A DNA stretch of 25,077 bases from Promethearchaeota archaeon. GTDB taxonomy: Archaea; Asgardarchaeota; Lokiarchaeia; Sigynarchaeales; SOKP01. The notes beneath the pieces are model-generated. The model ran no database searches. It had not been told where the DNA came from and worked only from the letters and a program-made list of their open reading frames with translations. The stretch spans positions 1 to 25,077 of the forward strand of contig WJKD01000274.1 in assembly GCA_014729315.1 (NCBI GenBank). Direction: 5' to 3'. Below are positions 1 to 8,169 of the stretch, in pieces (positions within the stretch are counted from its first letter, which is position 1; each line of letters starts with the position of its first letter). The position numbers and the translations under genes were made by a program.

Positions 1-22
1 GAATATACTATTTTAAGTAAAA

Positions 23-175
23 CTAATGTGCAGAGTATGATTTGTTTTTTTTACTTTGGTTATTATAATGTAATTTTACTCCGCATTTCGGACAGTTGGT
101 AGTTCCTCCCTCAACATAATTCTGAATTAAATTTCCACAATAAAAACAAAACCTTAGCTTCTTCTCGTCTGACAT
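23..175 (-). CDS. Small zinc-ribbon protein, 50 aa
   Basis: A 50-residue protein starting at ATG (173-175 on the plus strand) and ending at TAG. It has two CxxC pairs, Cys10-x2-Cys13 and Cys28-x2-Cys31 (CFYCG and CPKCG). This is the layout of a single four-cysteine zinc ribbon or rubredoxin-like knuckle. The tail is basic and asparagine-rich (KLHYNNQSKKNKS). Nothing in it points to an enzyme, so the role could be nucleic-acid or protein binding, which is inference. A TATA-like box lies about 65 nt upstream of the start. The reading frame is short but the spaced cysteine pairs make chance unlikely. The gene has no obvious operon partner within the window. Confidence 0.72.
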   Translation of the reverse strand: MSDEKKLRFCFYCGNLIQNYVEGGTTNCPKCGVKLHYNNQSKKNKSYSAH

Positions 176-238
176 AATAATTCTCAACTCAAAATTTTTT
201 TATTCTTATTAAATTAATCGAAAAAGAGAATTTAAAAC

Positions 239-248
239 TTATATAGTC
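239..248 (-). promoter_or_regulatory. TATA-like box of the zinc-ribbon gene
   Basis: Read on the minus strand this is ACTATATAAG. It sits about 65 nt upstream of the zinc-ribbon ATG, which predicts a leader of roughly 40 nt. The assignment rests on sequence resemblance and position only. Confidence 0.35.
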
Positions 249-364
249 CAATAAATATAACATAATAAAATCTATAAAAGACTGACCTAAGAAAAATAAA
301 GTAAATCAATTTTTTAATTAAGTCGGATAAAAAAAAATAAAATTTTAATTTTATTTGATAAGTA

Positions 365-1042
365 TTAGTCTAATTTATAAAATAGATTAGCATATAATAA
401 TAGGAATAATCCGAAAATCATGAGTATTGGAGGCACTTCCAGTGGAACTAATGGAAAAACAGTTATAAACATTGGAGAATCAATGAAATGTGAAATAAGA
501 ATAAATATAACAGCGATAAAAATCATAAAAGCTTTCCTACGAGCAGTATCTCTTGTTTTAAACACCAAGTATAAGTACATGAAAACGATAAGTAAACTGG
601 AAAACACTCCAATGATAGAAAGTAATATTAATGTGAAATACCTATTTGATAAATCTAAAAGACTTAATAATGAAATCCCAAACGCTACAGTGGTGATTAT
701 AGTAAAAAACTTTTTAGTTGAAGTAAAAATTTGGGATTCGATTAGATATAAAATAGATATTAACGACGAGATGCCAAAAATATAACCTATAGACGCAAAT
801 AAATCGTAATATTGCGAAATGTGAACGGCAATAAGATAAAATATGCGACAAACGGCGTATAATAAGCTAAAGATCGACCATGCCAAATATCCTTTTTTTA
901 CATCTCTCTCTACTTTCAATCCTCTGAAAAGGAATAAACTGGCGTTAACAAATAAAATAATAACAGCAATAATCCAAAGGATTAGCGATAAACCTTGATA
1001 ATAACCAATTCCACTCAATGCTTTAGGAAGAGCGTTAATCAT
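365..1042 (-). CDS. Seven-TM membrane protein, paralogue family member 1
   Basis: A 225-residue integral membrane protein with about seven hydrophobic segments separated by short charged loops and almost no soluble domain. I chose the ATG at 1042 because a GAGGT motif lies 8 nt upstream. A TTG five codons earlier would place its start ahead of that motif. A basic loop (TRDTARRKAF) precedes the sixth segment, at the same place as the RKKF loop in the proteins at 10092 and 10964. It resembles those two and the one at 23201 in size and topology, but is the most diverged. The layout recalls the 7-TM sensor modules found in front of histidine kinases, without any kinase. Function unknown; sensor or receptor role is inference. 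Confidence 0.72.
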   Translation of the reverse strand: MINALPKALSGIGYYQGLSLILWIIAVIILFVNASLFLFRGLKVERDVKKGYLAWSIFSLLYAVCRIFYLIAVHISQYYDLFASIGYIFGISSLISILYLIESQIFTSTKKFFTIITTVAFGISLLSLLDLSNRYFTLILLSIIGVFSSLLIVFMYLYLVFKTRDTARRKAFMIFIAVIFILISHFIDSPMFITVFPLVPLEVPPILMIFGLFLLLYANLFYKLD

Positions 1043-1108
1043 ATTCTTATACCTCAAATCTAATAATATATGAAAAAATATTTCATATAAAAAAAACTTC
1101 TACATAGC

Positions 1109-1117
1109 TTATATAGA
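1109..1117 (+). promoter_or_regulatory. TATA-like box ahead of the DUF998-like gene
   Basis: CTTATATAG in an otherwise AT-rich intergenic stretch. It would start transcription near 1140 and give a leader of about 45 nt to the GAGGG-preceded CTG codon at 1183. Weak evidence. Confidence 0.3.
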
Positions 1118-1218
1118 AACAATAAAAAGGTTGGATAATTGTAAATGATATTCATTCTTATATTTTTCAAGAGGGATAACATCTGAATAGGGATACTTTT
1201 AGCTACTTTATTTCATTA

Positions 1219-1851
1219 TTGATGCTCATTATTCTTGCTACGCTAATTTCTTTAACTATTCTCTCTATTGTCGAGATTATTCTTTTGTATCCGAAACTCA
1301 ACATTCTCTCCTTATGGATGAGCGATTTAGCAACAACCAGCTTCGGGACATTATTCAATATCTTTATAATCATATCCTCAATTTTTTTAGGTTTTTTTTA
1401 CCTAAGTATGTTCAAGGAACAGATCAGCTCATATACGAAAAGTACTAAGAAAACTATAAAAGCTGTTTTTATATTATCGTGTTTCCTTCATCTGTTAGGC
1501 TTTTTTTTAATCGGATTATTTCCGGTAGGGGAAATTGGAGAAGTGACATATGGACATGCTATTGGAGCTTTCTTATACTGGATCTTTTCAACAATTTTTT
1601 GGATTACTATAGCCTATTTAGATTTTAATAACTCAAATAACCAAAAAGTTATAACCATATCATCAATTCTAACGGCGTTTTTCTGGGCCTTCTTTCTACT
1701 GTATTTGCTATTGATCTTTTTAGTTCCATTCTTAGATAATTTATTGTTTAAAACACCCCAATGGGTAGTTCATATTTCTTTAAGCGGGTCTATAACAATG
1801 CGCTCTATATCTCTAATAAACCCAAAGAACTTAAAAAAAAAAAGCAAATAG
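1219..1851 (+). CDS. DUF998-like six-TM membrane protein
   Basis: About 210 residues with five or six transmembrane helices and a lysine-rich C-terminus. The motifs WMSDLA, GLFPVGE and a following GHAIGAF match the pattern of archaeal DUF998 proteins (W-x-SDLG, FP, then H), whose function is unknown. The start is uncertain. In this frame the first usual starts are TTG at 1219 and ATG at 1222, both lacking a nearby ribosome binding site and both inside the first hydrophobic segment. The frame stays open back to 1180. A CTG at 1183 lies 7 nt after GAGGG (1171-1175) and would give a 222-residue protein with a full first helix. It stands alone between two minus-strand genes. Confidence 0.65.
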   Translation: MMLIILATLISLTILSIVEIILLYPKLNILSLWMSDLATTSFGTLFNIFIIISSIFLGFFYLSMFKEQISSYTKSTKKTIKAVFILSCFLHLLGFFLIGLFPVGEIGEVTYGHAIGAFLYWIFSTIFWITIAYLDFNNSNNQKVITISSILTAFFWAFFLLYLLLIFLVPFLDNLLFKTPQWVVHISLSGSITMRSISLINPKNLKKKSK

Positions 1852-1897
1852 AATCATTTTTAATCAAATAATTGTAGACTGAATCTTTTTATTTATT

Positions 1898-2674
1898 TTA
1901 ATTATGTTTTTGAACGAATTCTTTAATTGGACTAAAATGCTCCTCTTTATAACCGAAAATGTCGTTGTGACCCGCTCCTTCGATATATATTAACTCTTTA
2001 TCAATGTCATCGGGAACTGCTTCGTATATTATTAGTGCCTCTTCTTTGGGAATTATCCAATCCCTAGTACCGTGTATTACTAACACAGGTTTTTCAAATT
2101 TTTGTATGCGAGTGTCGTTCGAGAACTTTTTTAATTTCTCTTCTGAGACTTCGGGACCCCGAATCCGAAAAAGACGTGTCATCATATTATAAATGCTTCC
2201 AAAACCGCTCGAAAAAACGACGCCTTTCAAATTATCTGGATTTTGGGCTCCAATTTCCGACGCACATACACTTCCAAGAGATCTTCCTATTAAGAAAGGA
2301 GAGGTATCTAAATCATTTTCTTCGAGCCATTCGACGAATTTTTGATATATGGGCATTGCGTCTTCTATTAAGCTCGTGTAATAAGGAGACCCGGTACTAT
2401 GACCATAGCCCCGATAATCCACGACAGCAAGGTTTAAATCGCAATCTAAAAAGAGATCGTAAAAATGGGTGTAGTCAAGCGCAATCTCTCCGTTTCCGTG
2501 AAACATGAGTACATTCGGTAGCTCTTCTTGATTCCTAAAATAGTACCCTCCAATGGTGATGTCTTTTTCGATCTGAAAGTTTAAGGGAGTGATGTTGGAG
2601 TTTAGTTTAGAAGGTATTTCCGCTTTTCTCGGATAAAACACCACATTCGATACTCTTTGATCGTCAATAAACAT
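1898..2674 (-). CDS. Alpha/beta hydrolase, bem46/ABHD17-like serine hydrolase
   Basis: A 258-residue soluble alpha/beta-hydrolase. The oxyanion-hole motif HGNGE is at 59-63. The family block DYRGYGHSTG is at 86-95. The nucleophile is Ser132 in GRSLGS, the acid is Asp205 in HGTRDW, and the base is His236 in GAGHND, so the triad is complete. This arrangement is that of the bem46/YfhR/ABHD17 group of esterases or thioesterases. The substrate cannot be read from sequence. There is no signal peptide or membrane segment, so it should act in the cytoplasm. A GGAGTG ribosome binding site lies just ahead of the ATG. It is divergent from the downstream sugar symporter gene and convergent with the DUF998-like gene. 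Length is normal for the family. Confidence 0.88.
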   Translation of the reverse strand: MFIDDQRVSNVVFYPRKAEIPSKLNSNITPLNFQIEKDITIGGYYFRNQEELPNVLMFHGNGEIALDYTHFYDLFLDCDLNLAVVDYRGYGHSTGSPYYTSLIEDAMPIYQKFVEWLEENDLDTSPFLIGRSLGSVCASEIGAQNPDNLKGVVFSSGFGSIYNMMTRLFRIRGPEVSEEKLKKFSNDTRIQKFEKPVLVIHGTRDWIIPKEEALIIYEAVPDDIDKELIYIEGAGHNDIFGYKEEHFSPIKEFVQKHN

Positions 2675-2820
2675 TGATTTTCACTCCATTATTAGAATTG
2701 CTCTATTTTAGGAATAAAATTAGAGTCGGAATAAAAAGTTTTATATTCATTTTTATTAAATATTAAATTACGAATTCTATTTAATAACTAAATATCAAAA
2801 ATTACAAAAAGCGACTTTTT

Positions 2821-4215
2821 ATGACAGAAAACAGTATTATGCCCCAAGAATATAATAAAAGCGATAAAGTAATATGGTCATTAGCAACATTGGGTGGGCA
2901 ATTAGTGGCAGGAATTTATGGGACGCTGTTGCTTTATTTTTATCAAGTTTATTTGGGCTTAGATGCGTTTTTTATTGCCATCGCAGCAATCTTATATGCT
3001 GTGTGGAATGCAATTAACGACCCATTATTTGGTTATATATCAGATGCAAAACCTGTAGGCGAAAAGGGTCGACGCATACCCTACATGCGATATACAGCAC
3101 CATTCCTTGGAATTAGTTTTATTTTAGTATGGTTCGTTCCCATCGGATGGCCACAAATTTACATTTTTATTTGGATGCTTATTACCATGCTCCTCTATGA
3201 TACTGGTTATACTATCGTTTTCCTAATGCAATCTGCCCTCTTGCCAGAAATATCTCAAAATGATCAAGAAAGAACTGACTTTCAAAAATATTCCTCGCTC
3301 TTCTTTCTTTTAGGAGCAATTTTAGGATTTTTAGTTCCCGATCTTTTGCGACCAAAAGCAGATCAAACTTCGTTAATACCCTTGTATATCGGTGTTACGG
3401 TCATAGGAATCCTTTCTATAATTCTTATCATAATTCCAACTTACAGATTTAAAGAAAGACCCGAATTTACAAAAGTTGATAAGCCTGTTGGGTTAGTTGA
3501 TTCAATAAAATTTACCTTCAAAAGCAAATCTTTCCTCATTCTGACATCTGCTAACTTCATGTCGATTTTTATGCAAGCAATTATTTTAGGAATGATGTTC
3601 TATTTAGCAGATTATGTGATGCAAGTTCCAACATTTCTATTGATAGTGGCGGTATTCCTTGGACTTATTGTCGGAGTATTACTTTCGAATCTATTTGCGG
3701 CTAAATTAGGTGTTGTTAAAGCAAATCAACTACTATTAATAATAGCGGGAGTGTCTCTAGTTCTCTTACCTTTCATTCCAGAATTCTTAATCTATTTAAG
3801 TTTATTTTTTGCCGGGTTTGGTATCGCTGGTCCTTTAGTTCTCACAAATGTTCTTTTTGCTCAAGTTGCTGATGAGGACGAGACAGTGTCTGGAGTGAGG
3901 CGAGAAGCGTCCTTCTTTGGGATAAACGCATTAATAACAAAACCAGCTCAATCAATAGCCTTGGCTCTAGGTGCAGTATTGCTCCAATTGTCAGGTTTTC
4001 TCACACCTGTCGCAGGAGGCGAGATTATACTTAATCAACCTGATTCTGCGGTTTTTATGATTAAAGTCATAATAGGACTTATACCTGGTATTGCGATGCT
4101 GATTGGAGCGTTAATTCTGCAATTCTATCCATTAAAAGGAGAGCATCTAAAAGATTTGCAGAGAGAAGTTCTTAAATTGCATACAGAAAAGAAAGCAAAA
4201 TTATCGGAAAATTAA
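2821..4215 (+). CDS. GPH-family (MelB-type) sugar:cation symporter
   Basis: A 464-residue polytopic protein with about 12 hydrophobic segments, typical of the glycoside-pentoside-hexuronide:cation symporter branch of the major facilitator superfamily. The N-terminal half holds the family hallmark NDPLFGYISD (66-75) followed by a basic loop (GEKGRRIPY, 80-88), comparable with the MelB cation-site helix and loop. A further family feature is the acidic stretch ADEDE followed by R-x-EA between helices 10 and 11. Likely role: sodium- or proton-coupled uptake of a glycoside or pentose; substrate unknown. No ribosome binding site precedes the ATG; Met7 is an alternative start. The nearby isomerase-like gene at 5931 fits sugar use, but they are not in one operon. 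Confidence 0.85.
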   Translation: MTENSIMPQEYNKSDKVIWSLATLGGQLVAGIYGTLLLYFYQVYLGLDAFFIAIAAILYAVWNAINDPLFGYISDAKPVGEKGRRIPYMRYTAPFLGISFILVWFVPIGWPQIYIFIWMLITMLLYDTGYTIVFLMQSALLPEISQNDQERTDFQKYSSLFFLLGAILGFLVPDLLRPKADQTSLIPLYIGVTVIGILSIILIIIPTYRFKERPEFTKVDKPVGLVDSIKFTFKSKSFLILTSANFMSIFMQAIILGMMFYLADYVMQVPTFLLIVAVFLGLIVGVLLSNLFAAKLGVVKANQLLLIIAGVSLVLLPFIPEFLIYLSLFFAGFGIAGPLVLTNVLFAQVADEDETVSGVRREASFFGINALITKPAQSIALALGAVLLQLSGFLTPVAGGEIILNQPDSAVFMIKVIIGLIPGIAMLIGALILQFYPLKGEHLKDLQREVLKLHTEKKAKLSEN

Positions 4216-4221
4216 ATATTA

Positions 4222-4252
4222 TCTTTTTATTCTTCTTCTATTATTTTTTAAG
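4222..4252 (+). terminator. Pyrimidine-rich transcription end after the symporter gene
   Basis: Begins about 7 nt after the symporter stop codon and holds several runs of T separated by single C or A bases, as in archaeal intrinsic termination sites. No hairpin is visible, nor is one needed in archaea. Confidence 0.4.
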
Positions 4253-4357
4253 TCCATTTTATCTGAAGTTGATATTCCTTGTGATTTACACGGTTTTAGT
4301 AACCACAATTTAATATTGAATTAAAAAAAAGGAAATAATGTATTGCTGGAAATTAGA

Positions 4358-4942
4358 TTATAATTGGTATTTCTTTTTCAATTCACGCCCAATTTTGTAT
4401 GCCTTCCCCACAGCATGTCCTACTTTATAATACATATTATCTATCGAAGACCACACGATTGCTCTCATCTTAAGAAAATCTGGTTTATTTTTCTCAGTCA
4501 AGCAATCTTCTCGGGCATAGCATTCGATTATTTCTCCAATAAAGATATAATGAGTATCTCCAAAATCGATGGTCTTTACTAATTTACAACCCATACTTAT
4601 GGGGGCGTTATTTATTAAGGGAGCGTTATCTAATTCACCGTAATAAACATCAAAAATGTCCGATTTATTCCATTTTTTTCCAGATACCAAACCACAATAG
4701 TCAGTAATCTTTAACATTTCCTCAGAAGGCATGCTTACGCTAAATTCAGAATGGTCTTTAATTCCGACAGCAGTATAATGGTTTTTTGCGCAGCTTATGG
4801 TAATCCTCGGGGGGTTATAATCGGAATTAGTAATATCTGCTAAAGCGAAAAAGTTTGGTTTCCCATCAACAATCGCACCAATTAAAGATATAGGTTTAGG
4901 ATAAATATATGGGTATGTGCGTATTTTGACATTTTTCACCAT
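4358..4942 (-). CDS. Flavoredoxin / flavin reductase-like FMN-binding protein
   Basis: A 194-residue FMN-binding split-barrel protein of the archaeal flavoredoxin type. Visible family features are PKPISLIGA (16-24), NPPRITIS (43-50), YTAVGIKDHSEFSVS (56-70), SEEMLKITDYCG (73-84) and FIGEIIE (134-140). It probably carries FMN and passes electrons between a reductase or ferredoxin and a partner enzyme in the cytoplasm. The frame is open upstream to 5059, but that extension overlaps the VOC gene in another frame and is lysine-rich. The ATG at 4942 begins at the usual family N-terminus and has GAGGT 11 nt ahead. It follows the VOC gene by 20 nt, so the two are probably co-transcribed. Confidence 0.85.
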   Translation of the reverse strand: MVKNVKIRTYPYIYPKPISLIGAIVDGKPNFFALADITNSDYNPPRITISCAKNHYTAVGIKDHSEFSVSMPSEEMLKITDYCGLVSGKKWNKSDIFDVYYGELDNAPLINNAPISMGCKLVKTIDFGDTHYIFIGEIIECYAREDCLTEKNKPDFLKMRAIVWSSIDNMYYKVGHAVGKAYKIGRELKKKYQL

Positions 4943-4962
4943 CGGTTTATTAAACCTCTTTT

Positions 4963-5424
4963 TTACTTTTTTCTTCTTTTTTTCTTTAAAGTTTGTTGAA
5001 ATTCGATTAAAATGCCAAAAGGTTTTGTCATATCGAAATAAGTGACTTTCTGCCGCCATGTTTGCCCTTCGTGGACAATTTTATATCCTAAATTTTTGTA
5101 TTTTTCCACAAGCGAATCCAAATCTTCAACGAATATTCCGAAATGATGCAATCCTTCTTGACCCGCCTCAATAAATTCCTTAAAAATACAATCGCCTTCA
5201 AGTAGCTGGATTAACTCAATTTGTCTACCAAATCCGCGACTAATTCCAATTTTGGTGCTAATTGTGGTTTCTTTGCCTCTATACTTAAACAAATTATCTT
5301 TATTTTCAAAAAAAGCAAATTTAGGAAGTGAAAATTGAGATTCTAATAATTTTGCTTGCTTTTCTACATCCTTATAGACATATCCCAATTGGTCTATTTT
5401 CAAATTTCCTATATTTTCATCCAT
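4963..5424 (-). CDS. VOC-superfamily glyoxalase / epimerase-like protein
   Basis: A 153-residue vicinal-oxygen-chelate protein with two beta-alpha-beta-beta-beta units, close in layout to methylmalonyl-CoA epimerase and the Glyoxalase_4 group. Likely metal ligands are Glu70 (QIELIQ), His93 or His94 (LHHFGIF) and Glu141 (ILIEFQ). The usual first ligand, a histidine near residue 12 (HIG in most members), reads DQLG here, so Gln12 takes its place and metal binding may differ. The C-terminus is a basic tail (LKKKRRKK). The ATG is preceded by GGTAAG. It is first in a probable operon with the flavoredoxin gene 20 nt downstream. The exact reaction cannot be assigned; an epimerase or lyase on an acyl-CoA or oxo-acid is possible. 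Confidence 0.8.
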   Translation of the reverse strand: MDENIGNLKIDQLGYVYKDVEKQAKLLESQFSLPKFAFFENKDNLFKYRGKETTISTKIGISRGFGRQIELIQLLEGDCIFKEFIEAGQEGLHHFGIFVEDLDSLVEKYKNLGYKIVHEGQTWRQKVTYFDMTKPFGILIEFQQTLKKKRRKK

Positions 5425-5537
5425 ATTTACTTACCATTCAGTTTTTGTTATTTAGTTTTAATTGATAGTATCAATAATAGTGTATATCATTTAAAATGCA
5501 AATCCAATTTAACGAGTTTTAAAAAAAATTATTTTAG

Positions 5538-5931
5538 ACGAGATGCATTTTTCAAGATAAACGAATTGGAACAAATCACTACACATTTGAGGATTTAAAA
5601 AAAATTGACCTCCCGAGGGAAACTGTGTTTGGCAAAAAGAATCCCAAAAAGTTATGGGCGTGTGTATCAACGAGACTAGCTATGTAAGAAAAATAAGGTC
5701 GAAAAGTTTCTTCGTGAAACTGACCAAATTGATTACGCGAATATAAAGGCACTTTTAAGGGACCATAGTGCAAGTCAAAACGGAGAAGGAGGTATGGAAA
5801 CTATCTGTCATAATGATCCTGCGAATATATCTGTTGCTTCAATGATATTTGATTTGAGATGCCGCAATGCTGAGATTTGTTTCGGTTTATCTTGTGAAAA
5901 TGAGTATAATTTATTCAAATTTGAGAAATAA
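5538..5931 (+). pseudogene. Decayed C45-type acyltransferase/hydrolase remnant (C-terminal part)
   Basis: Translating this stretch gives pieces of one protein family spread over at least two frames. Frame one (5538-5687) gives GTNHYTFEDLKK, resembling the TNHF block of peptidase family C45 (acyl-CoA:6-aminopenicillanate acyltransferase-like). A second frame, open from 5680 to 5931, gives KFLRE, IKALLRDH, ICHND, SVASMIFDL and FGLSCENEY, the expected order of the C45 C-terminal half. A piece ETSYVRK in the third frame fits between them. The N-terminal catalytic Cys half is missing upstream. The last stop, TAA at 5929-5931, overlaps the ATG of the next gene, a trace of an old operon. Sequencing error could explain the shifts but not the missing N-terminus. 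Confidence 0.55.
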
Positions 5932-7262
5932 TGAATCAGAATCGTATTAATAAGCCGAAGCCGAAAGTAGGATTCTGCGTTGTTTATCATCCATTTGAGG
6001 AAAACGCAGAAAAAGCACCTTTCATTTGTGAAAAATCTTTTTCTTTATTAAAATCAATTGAGAATATTGAGGTTATTGAAGCTAAAGAATTAATTAAGGA
6101 CCTTAAATCAAGCTTATCTACTGCAGAATATTTCTGGGAGAACCGAGTTGACTTGATTTGCGTAAAACTCGCTACATGGAGTTCAGATAATTTAGTGTTA
6201 GAAATGAATTCCCATTGCAATGTTCCATTTATTTTCTGGTCCTATTCTCACATGCATGCTGGAAGTATGTGCGGTGCACAACAATTTAACATGGTCTTCA
6301 AAGAACTTGGAAAAGAGTGTATTTTTGTCTATAGAGACGACCAATCAGCCCTGGATAAGATAATTAATTATTCATATTGCGTTTATATCAAAAATAAATT
6401 AAGATTAGCAAGATTTCTCAAAATTGGGGCGAGAACACAAGGAATGTCGGAAGTAGCATGCGATGAATTTTCCGTAAAAGAGGTTTTTGGATCTTCGATT
6501 TATACAATTGGATTTGAGGATATTGAGCATAAACGCCTTCAGATTGGAGAAAAACATGTTAAAGGAAAATGGAGCGAGATTAAGAATTCAATTAAAAATA
6601 TATCAATAAGCGAGGAAGATGGTCTAATTGCTTTAAGATATTATTTAGCGCTAAAGGATTTAATTGGAGCTGAACAGATTTCGGGGATAACGGTAGAATG
6701 TTATCCGAATCACATGGGGAAGTATTGCTTATCTTTTAGTCTTCTGGCAGACAAAGGCATTCCAGGAGCGTGCGAAGGAGACGTGAACGCGCTAATTTTA
6801 ATGTTTATATTAATGCACTTGTCCAGAGGACCAGTGCATAATATTGATCCGCTTTATTTGTACGAGGAAGATGACAGTATTATTGGCAGTCATTGTGGTT
6901 CAGGTTCCTTCCAATTGGCAATTTCTTTGAACGATATCGAGCTCGCAAACGTACGATTAGCTAACGAGGGCACGTGCGTCCTTTTCCCCTCGAAACCAGG
7001 TAAAGTAACTATGGCGAACTTAGTTGGGAGAAAGGAAACTTATCGAATGGGAATAATTAGCGGAGAGGCAATTAAGACCGAGTTAATCTTCCCTGGCAAT
7101 CCAATAAGAGTCAAACTCCCGATCCCCATCGGTGAATATTTAGATATCGTGGAGGCACACGGTCTGGGTCATCATTGGATAATAGCTTACGGCGATTATA
7201 ATGACCCGTTACAAAAATTGGCTTCAATGTTAAATATAGATCCTATAGTGTTTTCTTCGTAG
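5931..7262 (+). CDS. L-fucose/L-arabinose isomerase-like sugar isomerase
   Basis: A 443-residue protein resembling the fucose/arabinose isomerase superfamily. The N-terminal region (10-160) looks Rossmann-like and includes WSYSHMHAGSMCGAQQ (103-118), like the substrate-binding loop. The C-terminal half has the probable active-site elements VECYP with Glu256, PGACEGD with Glu282 and Asp284, HCG with His321 and GLGHHW with His414/415. These are placed where the family keeps its manganese ligands. Expected reaction: aldose-ketose isomerisation of a deoxy- or pentose sugar; the sugar is not readable. ATG at 5931 overlaps the stop of the decayed C45 remnant (TAATG), suggesting it was translationally coupled. 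It is probably cytoplasmic. A sugar symporter lies 1.7 kb upstream. Confidence 0.8.
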   Translation: MNQNRINKPKPKVGFCVVYHPFEENAEKAPFICEKSFSLLKSIENIEVIEAKELIKDLKSSLSTAEYFWENRVDLICVKLATWSSDNLVLEMNSHCNVPFIFWSYSHMHAGSMCGAQQFNMVFKELGKECIFVYRDDQSALDKIINYSYCVYIKNKLRLARFLKIGARTQGMSEVACDEFSVKEVFGSSIYTIGFEDIEHKRLQIGEKHVKGKWSEIKNSIKNISISEEDGLIALRYYLALKDLIGAEQISGITVECYPNHMGKYCLSFSLLADKGIPGACEGDVNALILMFILMHLSRGPVHNIDPLYLYEEDDSIIGSHCGSGSFQLAISLNDIELANVRLANEGTCVLFPSKPGKVTMANLVGRKETYRMGIISGEAIKTELIFPGNPIRVKLPIPIGEYLDIVEAHGLGHHWIIAYGDYNDPLQKLASMLNIDPIVFSS

Positions 7263-7282
7263 AGATCAACGCATAAAAGCGG

Positions 7283-8029
7283 TTAGTTTGCTTTCCCCTG
7301 ATCTTCAACTGTTTTTATAGCCTTTTGAATTTTTTCCTCATCTCCTAAATAATAATGCTTTATGGGTTTTAAGTCGTCGTCCAACTCATAAATAAGTGGT
7401 ATTCCGGTGGGAATATTTAATTTTACAATTTCTTCTTCTGATACATCGTCTAAGTATTTTACAAGAGCGCGTAAACTATTTCCGTGAGCAGAAATGATAA
7501 CTCTTTTCTCTGATTTAATAGCGGGGGCAATTTTTTCGTGCCAATAGGGTAAGACTCTTTCAATAGTGTCTTTTAAACATTCTGACAACGGGATCTCATC
7601 ATTTTTTAACTTTTTATACTTTAGATCATTTCCAGGGTATCTTGGATCTGTAGTTTTGAGAGGGGGCGGAGGAACATCGTAGCTTCTTCTCCATATTAGA
7701 ACTTGTTCCTCTCCTACTTCTGTAGCCATAGTTGATTTATAAAAACCTTGTAGCGCACCGTAATGTCTTTCATTTAGCCTCCACGAGCGTCGAACGGGTA
7801 TCCACATGAGATCCATCTTGTCTAAGACTATCCATAATGTTCTAATTCCTCTTTTAAGCACGGAGGTAAAGGCAATATCAAAAGAATAATTCAACTCTTT
7901 TAATAGTCTTGCGGCTTCATTTGCCTCTTGGACGCCTTTTTCTGATAGATCTACATCTGTCCATCCAGTAAATCTGTTTTCCTTGTTCCAAACGCTTTCT
8001 CCATGCCTCAATAAAACAAGTTTATGCAT
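7283..8029 (-). CDS. gpmA: 2,3-bisphosphoglycerate-dependent phosphoglycerate mutase
   Basis: A 248-residue histidine-phosphatase-superfamily enzyme, the length of bacterial GpmA. Catalytic residues are present: His9 in LRHGES (phosphorylated histidine), Arg60, Glu87 in RLNERHYG, and His182 in SAHGNS. The block [10 protein letters not shown] followed by GEEQV is the usual dPGM signature that separates this enzyme from plain phosphatases. Role: interconversion of 3- and 2-phosphoglycerate in glycolysis or gluconeogenesis. Most archaea use the unrelated cofactor-independent enzyme, so this gene was probably acquired from bacteria. An AAGGTG motif 5 nt before the ATG sets the start. It is convergent with the isomerase-like gene (20 nt apart) and divergent from the SPFH operon. 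Confidence 0.93.
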   Translation of the reverse strand: MHKLVLLRHGESVWNKENRFTGWTDVDLSEKGVQEANEAARLLKELNYSFDIAFTSVLKRGIRTLWIVLDKMDLMWIPVRRSWRLNERHYGALQGFYKSTMATEVGEEQVLIWRRSYDVPPPPLKTTDPRYPGNDLKYKKLKNDEIPLSECLKDTIERVLPYWHEKIAPAIKSEKRVIISAHGNSLRALVKYLDDVSEEEIVKLNIPTGIPLIYELDDDLKPIKHYYLGDEEKIQKAIKTVEDQGKAN

Positions 8030-8106
8030 AATTTCACCTTATGGTTAAATTTAATGCTTATAAGATTATTAAAATTATCTTCTTTCTAAGCTTAATAATT
8101 ACATTC

Positions 8107-8116
8107 AATATAAATA
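8107..8116 (+). promoter_or_regulatory. TATA-like box of the SPFH operon
   Basis: AATATAAATA, followed by a predicted start near 8137 and a leader of about 33 nt to the ATG at 8170. The leader holds GAAGGAA at 8157-8163 as the ribosome binding site. Confidence 0.45.
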
Positions 8117-8169
8117 GGAAGAACTTTTTTAGATGATCATTAAGTTAAAAACTATTGAAGGAAATACTA

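Noticed and set aside
4943..5059. N-terminal extension of the flavoredoxin frame overlapping the VOC gene
   Set aside because: The extension is a lysine-rich out-of-frame reading of the VOC 3' end. The ATG at 4942 matches the family N-terminus and has its own ribosome binding site.
5579..5990. Two minus-strand reading frames of about 60 residues
   Set aside because: They run opposite to the C45 remnant and isomerase start, show no protein-like motif and have no ribosome binding sites.
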